A stretch of DNA of 64,000 nucleotides, from positions 1-64,000 of the forward strand of contig CAWCWZ010000032.1 in assembly GCA_963799395.1 (NCBI GenBank). The letters run 5' to 3'. This document shows, in pieces, positions 8,950 to 17,604 of the stretch. Both the position numbers and the translations under genes were made by a program. Position 1 is the stretch's first letter. Each line of letters starts with the position of its first letter. The notes beneath the pieces were generated by a model. That model did no database searches. It was not told where the DNA came from and worked only from the letters and a program-made list of their open reading frames with translations. This DNA comes from Bog-752 sp963799395 (GTDB lineage: Bacteria > Actinomycetota > Thermoleophilia > UBA2241).

Positions 8950-9866
8950 TTGTTACCACGCGAAGCGCTGCGCGTATGTGTCATCGGACCGGGCCGCCTG
9001 GGCCTGACGCTCGTCGCGTCCCTCAGGCAGGCCGGCATCGCCGTGCCGGCGGTCGTGGCTTCGCCGGCGGTCCCCCCGACCCCACCGCCGATCCGCCGCG
9101 ACTCACGCTCCCCGACGCCGCGCCCCAGGCCGACGTCTTCTGGATCACGGCGCCCGACGACGCCATCGAAGGCGTGGCTCACGACGTCGCCGCGGCGCTC
9201 GCGCCCACGCCCGCGACGCCCTCGTCGCCCGCACCGCCCCTCGAGCGCCCCGTCGCGGCCATCCACTCGAGCGGTCTCGGCTCGCTCGACCTACTGTCGC
9301 CGCTGCGCGGCGTCGCCGCCGGCATCCTGTCGCTGCACCCCCTGCAGAGCTTCGCCGCACCCGGCGACGCGGGCGTGCTGCGCGGCGTGCCCATGGCCGT
9401 CACCGGCGACACGCGGGCCGACGTCGAGTTCGGCCGCTGGCTGGCCGAGCGCCTCGGCTGCCGGCCCTTCGCTCTCGCCGACGACGCCAAGCCCCTCTAC
9501 CATCTGGCCGCCGCGGCAGCGAGCAATCTTTTCGTGGCCCTGCAGAGCGAGGCCGGCGAGCTCATGGCGGCGGCGGCGGGCTTGCAGCCCGCCGCCGCCG
9601 CCCGCCTGCTCGAGCCGCTCGTGGCCACCACCGCCGCGAACATCGCCGCGCACGGACCCACGCAGGCCCTCACCGGTCCGGTGGCGCGCGGCGACGTCGG
9701 CACGGTGCGCGCCCACCTCGAGCTGCTGGCCGCGCAGGCGCCGCGCTTCGTCGACACCTACCGCTCGCTCTCGCTACAGGCGCTGCATCTCGCCGCGCCC
9801 CGGCTCGACGACGACACCGTCCGGGCCCTGCGCGAGCTCCTCGACCGCCACGAAGGACGTCTGTGA
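8950..9866 (+). CDS. Rossmann-fold / DUF2520 protein (one frameshift)
   Basis: About 305 aa. An N-terminal Rossmann dinucleotide fold (VCVIGPGRLGLTLV) and a DUF2520 C-terminal half, recognisable by IHSSGLGSLDLLSPL, the LHPLQSFA stretch and the helical tail. This family resembles ketopantoate reductase/prephenate dehydrogenase and is commonly found just upstream of panC, so a pantothenate-related reductase role is inferred. The start is a TTG preceded by AAGGAG with 8-nt spacing; no ATG or GTG fits. The frame changes near 9065. Its stop overlaps panC (GTGA). Confidence 0.78.
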
Positions 9867-10837
9867 GCGCCGCGACCATCACCCGCACGGTCGCCGCGAC
9901 CCGCGAGGCGCTGGCCGCGCTGCCCCGCCCGCTCGGTCTGGTGCCGACCATGGGGGCGCTGCACGACGGCCACCTGGCTCTCGTCACGACCGCCGCCCGG
10001 GAGTGCGCCAGCGTCGCCGTGTCGCTCTTCGTCAACCCCACGCAGTTCGGCCCGGACGAGGACCTCGATCGCTACCCGCGCGACGAAGCCCGCGACGTAG
10101 CCCTGGCCGGCGCAGCCGGCGCCGGCCTGGTCTTCGCCCCGCCGGTCGCCGAGATGTACCGGCCCGGCGCGGCCACGACGGTGCACGTCGAGGGCCCGCT
10201 CGCGACGCGCTACGAGGCGGCGGAGCGTCCCGGTCATTTCGACGGCGTCGCGACGGTCGTGACCAAGCTGCTCTCTATCGTCGCCCCCGAGCGGGCCTAC
10301 TTCGGCCGCAAGGACGCCCAGCAGCTGGCGCTCGTGCGGCGGCTCGCGGCCGATCTCGACCTGCCGGTCGAGATCGTCGGCGTCGACACGGTGCGCGAGC
10401 CCGACGGCCTCGCCATGAGCTCGCGCAACGTCTACCTCACGGCCGACGTCCGCGCCAAGGCAGCCGAGCTTCACCAGGCGCTGCTCGCCGGGCGCGCCGT
10501 CGCCGGCGACGGCGCGCGGGCGATCGAAAGCGAGGTCACCGCGAAGCTCGTCCTCGGCTTTTCGCCCTACGCCGACGACGCCGACGACCCGCACGGCCGG
10601 CTCCGGCCGCGGTTCTCGGTCGACTACGTCGCCGTGGTCGAGCCCGACACCTTCGAGGCGCTCGCCGAGCTGCAGGCCGACGACGTCCGACCCGAGAGCC
10701 TCATCATCGCCGCCGCCCGCCTGGGCGACATCCGGCTGATCGACAACATCGCGGTCGGCGAGGCGGCGTCCCGGCAAACCACCACACCCCATGAGCCGGA
10801 CCCGCGCGGCGGGCCGGCATCTGACCCGGAGGAGTGA
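9863..10837 (+). CDS. panC: Pantoate--beta-alanine ligase
   Basis: 324 aa. ATP-dependent condensation of pantoate and beta-alanine to pantothenate. Clear class-I synthetase-like signatures are PTMGALHDGH near residue 30, SLFVNPTQFGP, YFGRKDAQQLAL and the late MSSRN motif. The C-terminus carries about 25 extra Pro/Thr-rich residues beyond the usual end. The GTG start overlaps the preceding stop. panB and panD are not in the window. Confidence 0.95.
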   Translation: MSAATITRTVAATREALAALPRPLGLVPTMGALHDGHLALVTTAARECASVAVSLFVNPTQFGPDEDLDRYPRDEARDVALAGAAGAGLVFAPPVAEMYRPGAATTVHVEGPLATRYEAAERPGHFDGVATVVTKLLSIVAPERAYFGRKDAQQLALVRRLAADLDLPVEIVGVDTVREPDGLAMSSRNVYLTADVRAKAAELHQALLAGRAVAGDGARAIESEVTAKLVLGFSPYADDADDPHGRLRPRFSVDYVAVVEPDTFEALAELQADDVRPESLIIAAARLGDIRLIDNIAVGEAASRQTTTPHEPDPRGGPASDPEE

Positions 10838-10842
10838 CAGAC

Positions 10843-11316
10843 ATGTCGACAGTGATGATCAACGGACGCCACGAGGCGGCGGTGCGCGAGGGGCTGATGC
10901 GCGTCGTGACCGGCTCGATCGGGCTCTCGAGCCGCGGCGACGCCGACATCGTCGGCATCTCCGACGACGTCGCCGAGGCCGTCCGCCGGACCGGGCTGCG
11001 CGACGGCACCGTGACGATCTTCGTGCCGGGCGCGACCGGGGCGGTCACGACCCTCGAGTTCGAGCCCGGCGTCGTGCACGACGTGCGTGAGATGCTCGAC
11101 CAGATCACCCCGCCCGAACGCCACTACGTCCACAACGACAACCTGAGGGACGGTAACGGCCACTCGCACGTGCGCGCCGGCCTGGTCGGTCCCTCGCTCA
11201 CCGTGCCGTTCGTCGACGGCCGCCTCACCCTGGGCCAGTTCCAGACCATTGTCTTCTGCGACTTCGACGCCCGGCCCCGCGAGCGCCGGCTGATAGTCCA
11301 GGTGATGGGCGTATGA
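10843..11316 (+). CDS. YjbQ/UPF0047-family protein
   Basis: 157 aa. Secondary thiamine-phosphate-synthase-like fold. Diagnostic are GATGAVTTLEFEPG, HNDNLRDGNGHSH with the family's metal-binding histidines, and the closing LGQFQTIVFCDFD...R followed by VQVMG. The ATG at 10843 is 9 nt after a GGAGG SD; an in-frame GTG at 10834 is too close to the SD. Physiological role of the family is unclear. Its stop overlaps the next gene (ATGA). Confidence 0.88.
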   Translation: MSTVMINGRHEAAVREGLMRVVTGSIGLSSRGDADIVGISDDVAEAVRRTGLRDGTVTIFVPGATGAVTTLEFEPGVVHDVREMLDQITPPERHYVHNDNLRDGNGHSHVRAGLVGPSLTVPFVDGRLTLGQFQTIVFCDFDARPRERRLIVQVMGV

Positions 11317-12638
11317 GCGAGTCGTCGACCGGCGGAGCCGCCGGCGCGCCGCGCGTCATCGTCCAGGTGGCTCTCGACTTCGTCGACCTGCCGCGCGCCA
11401 TCGAGGTGGCCCGCGAGGCCGTGACCGGCGGCGTCGACTGGGTCGAAGCGGGCACGCCGCTCATCAAGGCCGAGGGCCTGAACGCGGTGCGCGAGCTCAA
11501 GGCGGCGTTTCCCGACAAGCTCATCTTCGCCGACCTGAAGACCATGGACGCCGGCCGCGTCGAGGTCGAGTACGCGGCCAAAGCCGGCGCCGGCCTGGTC
11601 GGCGTGCTCGGGGCGGCGAGCGACTCGACGATCAAGGAGTGCATCGAGGCCGCCCACAACTACGGCTGCAAGCTGATCGTCGACATGATCGAGGTCGGCG
11701 ACCCGGTCGCCCGGGCCAGGCAAGCCGAGGCGTGGGGCGCCGACTACGTCGGCATCCACACCGCGATCGACCAGCAGATGCGCGGCGCAGCGCCGTTTGC
11801 GACGCTGCGCGCCGTGGCCGCGGCCGTGTCGATCCCGGTGAGCGCGGCGGGCGGGATCAACTCGGAGACGGCGGCGGCGGCCGTGACGGCCGGCGCCGCC
11901 GTCGTCGTGGTCGGCGGCGCCATCATCAAGGCGACCGACGCCGCGGCCGCCGCCGCCGAGATCCGCCGCGCCGTCGACGAGGGCGTGGCCATCCCGACGA
12001 CCCTCTACAAGCGCGCGGGACAGGACGACATCCGCGCCGTGCTCGAGCAGGTCTCGACGGCCAACATCTCCGACGCCTGGCACCGGCAGGACAGCCTCCA
12101 CGGCATCAGGCCGCTGCTGCCCGGCTCGCACATGTGCGGCCCGGCGGTCACCGTGCGCACCTACCCGGGCGACTGGGCCAAGCCGGTCGAAGCGATCGAC
12201 GAGTGCCGGCCGGGCGACGTCCTCGTAATCGACGCCTTCAACAGCTACCCGGCCATCTGGGGCGAGCTCGCCACCCACAGCGCCAAGGTCAAGGGACTGG
12301 CCGGTCTCGTGGTGTGGGGCGCCATCCGCGACACGCCCGAGATCGCCCGCATCGGCTTCCCGGCCTTCTCCAGCCTCGTGTCGGCCAACGCCGGTGAGCC
12401 CAAGGGTTTCGGCGAGATCAACGTGCCGGTCGCCATCGCCGGCCAGACGGTCGAGCCCGGCGACTGGGTGGTGGGCGATGACGACGGCGTGATCGTGCTG
12501 CCCAGAGCGCAGGCGGTCGAGCTCGCCAACCGGGCGATGGACGTGCTCGAAAGAGAGAACCGCCTGCGCGCCGAGATCGACGCCGGCAAGACGCTCGCCG
12601 AGGTCGCCTATCTGCAGAAGTGGGAGAAAGCGCGCTAG
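11313..12638 (+). CDS. Hexulose-6-phosphate synthase / RraA-like fusion
   Basis: 441 aa with two domains. Residues about 12-225 form a TIM-barrel of the HPS/KGPDC/OMP decarboxylase family (VQVALDFVD, the catalytic FADLKTMDAG, GVLGAA, IPVSAAGGI). Residues about 240-430 form an RraA/menG-type domain (ISDAWHR, GPAVTVRT, VKGLAGLVVWGAIRD, PGDWVVGDDDGVIVLP). HPS joins formaldehyde and ribulose-5-phosphate or runs in reverse to make pentose. The RraA fold includes aldolases and RNase E inhibitors, so the second activity is open. Such fusions are known from archaea. No hexulose-phosphate isomerase is adjacent. Confidence 0.9.
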   Translation: MSESSTGGAAGAPRVIVQVALDFVDLPRAIEVAREAVTGGVDWVEAGTPLIKAEGLNAVRELKAAFPDKLIFADLKTMDAGRVEVEYAAKAGAGLVGVLGAASDSTIKECIEAAHNYGCKLIVDMIEVGDPVARARQAEAWGADYVGIHTAIDQQMRGAAPFATLRAVAAAVSIPVSAAGGINSETAAAAVTAGAAVVVVGGAIIKATDAAAAAAEIRRAVDEGVAIPTTLYKRAGQDDIRAVLEQVSTANISDAWHRQDSLHGIRPLLPGSHMCGPAVTVRTYPGDWAKPVEAIDECRPGDVLVIDAFNSYPAIWGELATHSAKVKGLAGLVVWGAIRDTPEIARIGFPAFSSLVSANAGEPKGFGEINVPVAIAGQTVEPGDWVVGDDDGVIVLPRAQAVELANRAMDVLERENRLRAEIDAGKTLAEVAYLQKWEKAR

Positions 12639-12643
12639 CGCGG

Positions 12644-12684
12644 CGCGGCGACCCGCCGCGAGCCCGCGGGCGCGCTACCCGCGG
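12644..12684. terminator. Paired terminator hairpins between convergent operons
   Basis: CGCGGCG-ACC-CGCCGCG (12644-12660) follows the HPS/RraA stop on the plus strand. CCGCGGG-7 nt-CCCGCGG (12664-12684) overlaps the stop of the minus-strand binding protein. Both are 7-bp perfect stems without T-tracts. Confidence 0.5.
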
Positions 12685-13676
12685 CGCACCGTCGCGTAGC
12701 TCCGATCGAAGGCGGCGTTGAACTCGCCCAGGTCGTGCAGGAACGTGCCGGCCAGGATCTGCTCGTCGGTCGGCCGCATGGAGCGCTGCACGAGGCTGCG
12801 CACCAATGGGTCGGCGGCCGGCACCACCGGCTGGTAGCCCGTGTGGTCGGCGTTCCTCGCGGCGACGCGCGGCTCGAGGAGGTAGTTCAGGAACCGGTGC
12901 GCCGCGGCCGAATGCAGGGCGTTGACCGGGATACAGGGCGCGTCGGCCCAGACCCGGTAGCCCTCGGTGGGCAGGACGTAGCGGATGCCCGGCGCACCCT
13001 GCGTGATCGCCATGCCGACATCGCCGTCCCAGCACTCGACGATGGCAGTGCCGTCGAGGATGGTCTGGGCCGCACCCTGGGTATCGTACCGGGTCACCAG
13101 AGGCCTCTGGGCCACGGCCATGGCCGTCGCCGCGTCGAGCAGCGCCTGGTCGGTGGTGTTGGGGTCGGAGGCCAGCAGGAACAGCGCCGGGCCCAGGACC
13201 TCGCGGGAACCGTCGAGCATGGCGATCTGCCCCGCATGCTCGGGGTCGTAGAGCATCTGCCAGGTCAACTTGGGCGCGGCGATCCGATCGAGGCGCACGG
13301 CGAACCCCTCGGTGCCGAAGCAGAAGATGGCCGTGTACTTGGCGCCGTCGGTCCCCGGGTCGTAGGGCGGCGAGCGGAAGAACGGCTGGGTGACGTGCTC
13401 CCAGTTGGGCAGCAGGTTCATGTCGAGGGGCTGCAGCAGACCGGCGTTGATCAGCGCCTCGGCGGCCCAGTCCTCGGGGATGACGACATCGTAGCGTTCG
13501 CCGATGGTCACCCGCCGGATGAACTCCTCGTTCGAGTTGATCGTCGTCTCGTCGACCCGGATGCCGGTCTCAGCCTCGAACCCGGCGAGCGTTTCGGCCG
13601 ACAGATACCTGCCCCAGTTGAGGAGACGGATCGACGAAGGCTGAGGAGCGACCGATGACGTGCCCTGATCGATCAT
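12675..13676 (-). CDS. PotD-like ABC substrate-binding protein, copy 1
   Basis: 333 aa of the spermidine/putrescine-binding (PotD/PotF) family: LLNWGRYLS near the N-terminus, YDVVIPEDWAAEALI, IVECWDGD and the C-terminal YQPVVPAADPLV. It has neither a signal peptide nor a lipobox, unusual for a periplasmic-binding-type protein, and no permease or ATPase is nearby. It is a close paralogue of the next gene. The ATG at 13676 lies in an ATGA overlap with an 18-codon upstream reading frame (13673-13729) that has a much better SD, so the true N-terminus may start there through a one-base error. Confidence 0.82.
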   Translation of the reverse strand: MIDQGTSSVAPQPSSIRLLNWGRYLSAETLAGFEAETGIRVDETTINSNEEFIRRVTIGERYDVVIPEDWAAEALINAGLLQPLDMNLLPNWEHVTQPFFRSPPYDPGTDGAKYTAIFCFGTEGFAVRLDRIAAPKLTWQMLYDPEHAGQIAMLDGSREVLGPALFLLASDPNTTDQALLDAATAMAVAQRPLVTRYDTQGAAQTILDGTAIVECWDGDVGMAITQGAPGIRYVLPTEGYRVWADAPCIPVNALHSAAAHRFLNYLLEPRVAARNADHTGYQPVVPAADPLVRSLVQRSMRPTDEQILAGTFLHDLGEFNAAFDRSYATVRRG

Positions 13677-13729
13677 GACGGACGGACTTCCCCGCGGACG
13701 CGCCGCGGTGCAGGGTGTGAGTCGGCCAT
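13673..13729 (-). other. 18-codon upstream reading frame (leader peptide or displaced N-terminus)
   Basis: On the minus strand AAGGAGG is followed 4 nt later by ATG and 17 further codons (MADSHPAPRRV...), ending in a TGA that overlaps the ATG of binding-protein copy 1. The paralogue starts MALMADPPDAQ, so MAD matches its N-terminus. Either a real coupled leader, or the true start displaced by a single indel. Confidence 0.4.
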
Positions 13730-13909
13730 GGCCCCTCCTTCAGGTCGCGCAACGCTGTCCCGCGGAGCAGTCCGCGCGAGCGAGCGCATCAACATCCTCT
13801 ACCGGACATCGGACGCTCGGCGCCGCAGGGAGATGGTACGTTCGCCCATCGGGCTCGTTTCCGGCCGGCGCCCGCGCCTCGACCGGTCATGGACGCCGGA
13901 GAGTCGGTG

Positions 13910-14923
13910 CTACGCCGACCGCACTTTCGTGTAGCTGCGTTCGAAGGTCTCATTGAACTCGCCGAGATCGCGCAGGAACGTGCCGCCTTGCATCTGCGCG
14001 TCGGTCGGTCGCATGGAGCGCTGCACCAGGCTGCGCACCAGCGGGTCGGCCGCCGGCACGACGGGTTGATAGCCCATGATGTCGGCGTTGGCGGCGGCCA
14101 CCTGGGGCTCGAGCAGATAGTCGAGAAAGCGGTGGGCCGCGGCCGGTTCGTAGGCGTTGGCGGGGATACAGGGGGCGTCGGCCCAGACGCGGTAGCCCTC
14201 GCTGGGCAAGACGAAGCGGATGCCCGGCGCGCCCTGCGTGATGGCCGCCGCCACGTCGCCGTCCCAGCACTCGACGATGGGGATGCCGTCGAGGATGTGA
14301 CGGGCCAGCGCCTTGGTGTCGTACATGGTCACCAGCGGCTTCTGGGCGACCGCCATGGCGGCGGCCCGGTCGAGCAGCGCCGGATCGGTCGTGTTGGGAT
14401 CGGCGCCGAGCAGGAAGAGGGCCGGGCCGAGGACCTCGCGAGAGCCGTCGAGCATGCTGATCTGCCCGGCGAAGTCGGGGTCGTAGAGCATCTGCCAGCT
14501 TTTCTTGGGCATCGCGATGCGATCGAGGCGCACGGCGAACCCCTCGGTGCCGAAGTAGCAGACCGAGGTGTATTTGCGACCGCCGGCGCCCGGGTCGTAG
14601 GGCGGCGCCTGGAAGTACGGCTGGGTGACCTCCTCCCAGTGGGGCAGCAGCTCCATGTCGAGGGGTTGCAGCAGCCCCGCGTGGAGGAGCGCTTCGGCGG
14701 CCCAGTCGGTCGGCATGATCACGTCGTAGCGTTCGCCGGCCGTCACCCGCGCGATGAAGTCGTCGTTGCGATCGACCCAGACCTCGTCGACCCGGATGCC
14801 GGTCGCCGCCTCGAACCCCTTGAGCAGGTCGGCCGACAGGTAGTCGGCCCAGTTCAGGAGCTTGATCGCGGCAGGCTTGTGGGGGCGCGTTTGAGCGTCG
14901 GGAGGATCCGCCATGAGTGCCAT
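13910..14923 (-). CDS. PotD-like ABC substrate-binding protein, copy 2
   Basis: 337 aa, highly similar to copy 1 along its full length (LLNWADYLS, YDVIMPTDWAAEALL, GSREVLGPALFLL, IVECWDGD, YQPVVPAADPLVRS). Intact frame. Again no signal peptide: the N-terminus is MALMADPPDAQTRPHKP, hydrophilic and Pro-rich. The ATG at 14914 (MADPPD) is an alternative. A 233-bp gap separates it from copy 1. Tandem duplication with no transporter subunits suggests a partner elsewhere, or a cytosolic ligand-binding role. Confidence 0.84.
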   Translation of the reverse strand: MALMADPPDAQTRPHKPAAIKLLNWADYLSADLLKGFEAATGIRVDEVWVDRNDDFIARVTAGERYDVIMPTDWAAEALLHAGLLQPLDMELLPHWEEVTQPYFQAPPYDPGAGGRKYTSVCYFGTEGFAVRLDRIAMPKKSWQMLYDPDFAGQISMLDGSREVLGPALFLLGADPNTTDPALLDRAAAMAVAQKPLVTMYDTKALARHILDGIPIVECWDGDVAAAITQGAPGIRFVLPSEGYRVWADAPCIPANAYEPAAAHRFLDYLLEPQVAAANADIMGYQPVVPAADPLVRSLVQRSMRPTDAQMQGGTFLRDLGEFNETFERSYTKVRSA

Positions 14924-14997
14924 GTTCGACGCGCTTCCGGGCGTTCCCTGCCGTGCATCGTGCTACCTGCGTCGTGCCCGCGTGCGGGCTCGCGCGA

Positions 14998-15219
14998 TCA
15001 CGACCGTGGGCGCCCGCTCAGGTAGCGGCGCACGGCGACGAGCGCCCAGACCGCTTCGACCACGCCGAACGGCCAGGCGCCGGCAAGGAACCCGTAGGCG
15101 CTCGACAGCGCGCAGCCCACGGCGAACGCGAGGATGAAGCCCGGTCCGCGCTTCTCGAGCGCGTACATGAGCATCATGAACGTGAGCGCCGCGACGCCGT
15201 AGAGGGTGACGGCGCTCAC
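14998..15219 (-). CDS. Small two-TM membrane protein
   Basis: 73 aa. Two hydrophobic helices (about 4-20 and 27-60) with a central KRGPGF loop and a WPFGVVEAVWALVAVRR segment that I recognise from small uncharacterised membrane proteins. Its ATG overlaps the stop of the DUF123 gene (ATGA), so it is a genuine translated unit ending this run. Function unknown. Confidence 0.7.
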   Translation of the reverse strand: MSAVTLYGVAALTFMMLMYALEKRGPGFILAFAVGCALSSAYGFLAGAWPFGVVEAVWALVAVRRYLSGRPRS

Positions 15220-15716
15220 GACCCCGCTCCGTGCGTCGCCGCCGCGGCGAGTGTCGCCCGCAGCCCGTCCAGGCGAGGGGCATGCAGGAGGTGACCCGGG
15301 CAGTCGCAGTCCGAAGCGCCGAAGCGCGTGGCGGCCGCGGCCGGCGCCGAGCGGCTCGCCGACCCTCCGGGGGCGCGGCCCGGGCCGGGCGCGCCCGCCG
15401 CACGCAGCCGCTCCGCCAGCTCACACTCGGAGAGCGACGTGTCGAGCAGCCAGACGTGGACCGCCGGATGCCGGGCGAAGAGGTAGTCGGCGTGCCAGCG
15501 CAGCGGCTTGTCGGCGCGCATGTGGCGCGCGACGCGGGCGTCCCGCCCGCGTCGCGCGCTGCCCACGTAGGCGTACCAGCCGCGCCGAAAGGCGACGGGA
15601 CCCAGCGAGCCGACGTCGATCGTCTCGCGCCGCGGCACCCAGGCGGCGACGACGTAGAGGCGGTTGAGCCCCGGTGAAGCCTCCTTCGGCCTCGAGGCGG
15701 CGCGCGGGGCGCTCAT
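15216..15716 (-). CDS. DUF123 / GIY-YIG nuclease-like protein
   Basis: 166 aa. The GIY-YIG-like core reads RGWYAYVGSARRG, then RHMRADKPLRWHADYLF and a C-terminal CDCPGHLLHAPRL. These are hallmarks of the DUF123 (Uri-type) domain, which often accompanies endonuclease III. Here it is coupled by ATGA overlap to a nitrilase, within a run that also carries mutM, so a repair link is plausible but unproven. The linker at about 113-130 is Ala/Pro-rich. Confidence 0.82.
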   Translation of the reverse strand: MSAPRAASRPKEASPGLNRLYVVAAWVPRRETIDVGSLGPVAFRRGWYAYVGSARRGRDARVARHMRADKPLRWHADYLFARHPAVHVWLLDTSLSECELAERLRAAGAPGPGRAPGGSASRSAPAAAATRFGASDCDCPGHLLHAPRLDGLRATLAAAATHGAGS

Positions 15717-16675
15717 CGGCGGTTCGGGTCGCGGGGCCGGCCCGCGGCGTCGCCGCGCCCGAAAGGCTCGACCACGACGTCGGAGACGAGCCGCTCGTAG
15801 CGACGCGGACGGCGGTGGGCGCCGCCCCAGACCTCGTTCCGCCGCCAGGCGCGCAGCTCGTCCAGATCGAACCTCGCCGTCACGATGCCGGCGTCGGGAC
15901 CCGCCCGCACGACCAGCGTGTCGCGGCTGCCTCCCTCGTCGTCGAAGGCACAGGGATGGAAGGCCACCGAATGGCCGTCGCAGTCTTCGTGCGTGGCCGG
16001 GTAGTTGGCCAGGGCCACGGCCACCATGTTCTCGAAGGCGCGGGCCCGGAGCTGACCTGTGCGGTTCTCCTCCATGGAGCAGGCGTTGGGCACGAGGATG
16101 ATCTCGGCGCCCTCGAGTGCCAGGATGCGGGCGGTCTCGGGGAACTCGCGGTCGAAGCAGATCATGGCGCCGACCCGGACCGGACCGGCGGCGGTGTCGA
16201 GCGTGGCCACCGGAAAGTCGTCGCCCGGCGTCAGCGCCGCCTCGGGCCAGTCGAAGTCGCAGGGGTGGACCTTGGCGTAGGTCAGCACGTCGCGGCCGCG
16301 CCGGTCGAGGACGGTCACCGTGTTGCGCGGCGCTCCGGGCCACTCCTCGAGGTAGGTGACGGCGATCGCCAGGCCGAGCTCGGCCGCAAGAGCCGCGAAG
16401 TGCGTGACAAAGGGGCCGTCGCGCGCGATCGCCTGGCCGCGCCAACGCGCGAGGGCCGCCTCGGGCACGGTGCCCGACGAGACGGGCGGCGGTTGGAGCG
16501 GCGGCTGGCCGGCCTCGAACCCGTAGCCGATGCTCCACATCTCGGGGAACAGCGCGATGTCGGCGCCGAGCGCGGCCGCGCCCCGGCAGGCGGCCGCGCC
16601 CCGTCGCAGGTTCTCGGCCCGGTCGTAACCGGCGGCCTCGACCTGCAGCAGCGCCACCGTGAGGGTGGCGTTCAC
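15713..16675 (-). CDS. Carbon-nitrogen hydrolase (nitrilase superfamily)
   Basis: 320 aa. The Glu-Lys-Cys triad is visible: E in ALFPEMWSIGYG, K in TYAKVHPCDFDWPE, and C in GAMICFDREFPE. Members hydrolyse amides or nitriles in the cytosol; the closest match by feel is the N-carbamoyl/omega-amidase group, but substrate is not assignable. GTG start overlaps the mutM stop (GTGA). Confidence 0.88.
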   Translation of the reverse strand: MNATLTVALLQVEAAGYDRAENLRRGAAACRGAAALGADIALFPEMWSIGYGFEAGQPPLQPPPVSSGTVPEAALARWRGQAIARDGPFVTHFAALAAELGLAIAVTYLEEWPGAPRNTVTVLDRRGRDVLTYAKVHPCDFDWPEAALTPGDDFPVATLDTAAGPVRVGAMICFDREFPETARILALEGAEIILVPNACSMEENRTGQLRARAFENMVAVALANYPATHEDCDGHSVAFHPCAFDDEGGSRDTLVVRAGPDAGIVTARFDLDELRAWRRNEVWGGAHRRPRRYERLVSDVVVEPFGRGDAAGRPRDPNRR

Positions 16676-17604
16676 GGCGAGCCGCCGCCGGCTCGCCGCG
16701 GCGACGACGGCCGCTCCCGCGGCCCGGCGCGACGGCGCGCCGCCCGCCGGCGCGCGAGCGCCTCGCGACCGCCGGCGGCCAGCCGCCGGCCGCGCGGCAG
16801 CGGCTGGCAGCCGGGGCAGAAATGCGTGCCCCGGCCGCCCAGCTCGACCCGCTCGATCGTGGCCCCGCACTGGCGACACGGCTCGCCGGTGCGCCCGTAG
16901 ACGTTCAGGATCTCCTGAAAGGCGCCGCGCTCGCCGGCGGGGTCGACGAAGCTCTCGACCGAAGCGCCTTCGTGGTCGATCCCCAGCTGCAGCGTCTCGA
17001 GGAGGGCGTCGTGCAGGCGTTGCGCCTCGCCGGGACCCGTCGCGCCGGCGGCGAGCGCCGGGTGCAGGCGCGAGCGGAACAGGGCCTCGTCGGCATAGAT
17101 GTTGCCGACCCCGGCGATGCGCCGCTGGTCGAGCAGGAACGACTTGAGCGGCGCCGTACGGCCGGCGAGCGCGCCGCGCAGATAGGCGGTCGTGAACTCG
17201 GCACTGAACGGTTCGGGCCCGAGAGCCGCGAAGAACCGGTTCTCGTCGGCCGCCGGCACCGCCCAGACCCGGCCGAACCGGCGGGTGTCGTAGAACAGCA
17301 GCTCGGCGGCGGGCCGGAACCGCGCGACGAACCGGGGCGAGCGCCCGCCGGGCTCCGGCGCGAGCAGCAGACGGCCGGTCATGCGCAGGTGGACGACGAG
17401 CAGCACCCCTTCGAGCTCGATGATCACGTACTTGCCGCGGCGGCGCAGGGCGACGACGCGGCGCCCTTGCAGGGCGCCGCGCAACTCGCCGGCGCTCTGG
17501 GCGGAAACGAGGGGGTCGTTCACCTCGAGGTCGTCCAGCACCAGGCCGGGCAGACAGGTCGCGAGGCGGCGGCAGACCGTCTCGACTTCGGGCAGCTCAG
17601 GCAT
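16672..17604 (-). CDS. mutM: Formamidopyrimidine-DNA glycosylase
   Basis: 310 aa. Excises oxidised purines and cleaves the AP site. The mature N-terminus PELPEVE (catalytic Pro2, Glu3), the H2TH segment (DQRRIAGVGNIYADEALF) and the C-terminal zinc finger (CRQCGATIERVELGGRGTHFCPGCQ) are all present. About 40 Arg/Ala-rich residues follow the zinc finger, longer than usual. It overlaps the upstream nucleotidyltransferase by 8 nt. Confidence 0.95.
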   Translation of the reverse strand: MPELPEVETVCRRLATCLPGLVLDDLEVNDPLVSAQSAGELRGALQGRRVVALRRRGKYVIIELEGVLLVVHLRMTGRLLLAPEPGGRSPRFVARFRPAAELLFYDTRRFGRVWAVPAADENRFFAALGPEPFSAEFTTAYLRGALAGRTAPLKSFLLDQRRIAGVGNIYADEALFRSRLHPALAAGATGPGEAQRLHDALLETLQLGIDHEGASVESFVDPAGERGAFQEILNVYGRTGEPCRQCGATIERVELGGRGTHFCPGCQPLPRGRRLAAGGREALARRRAARRRAGPRERPSSPRRAGGGSP

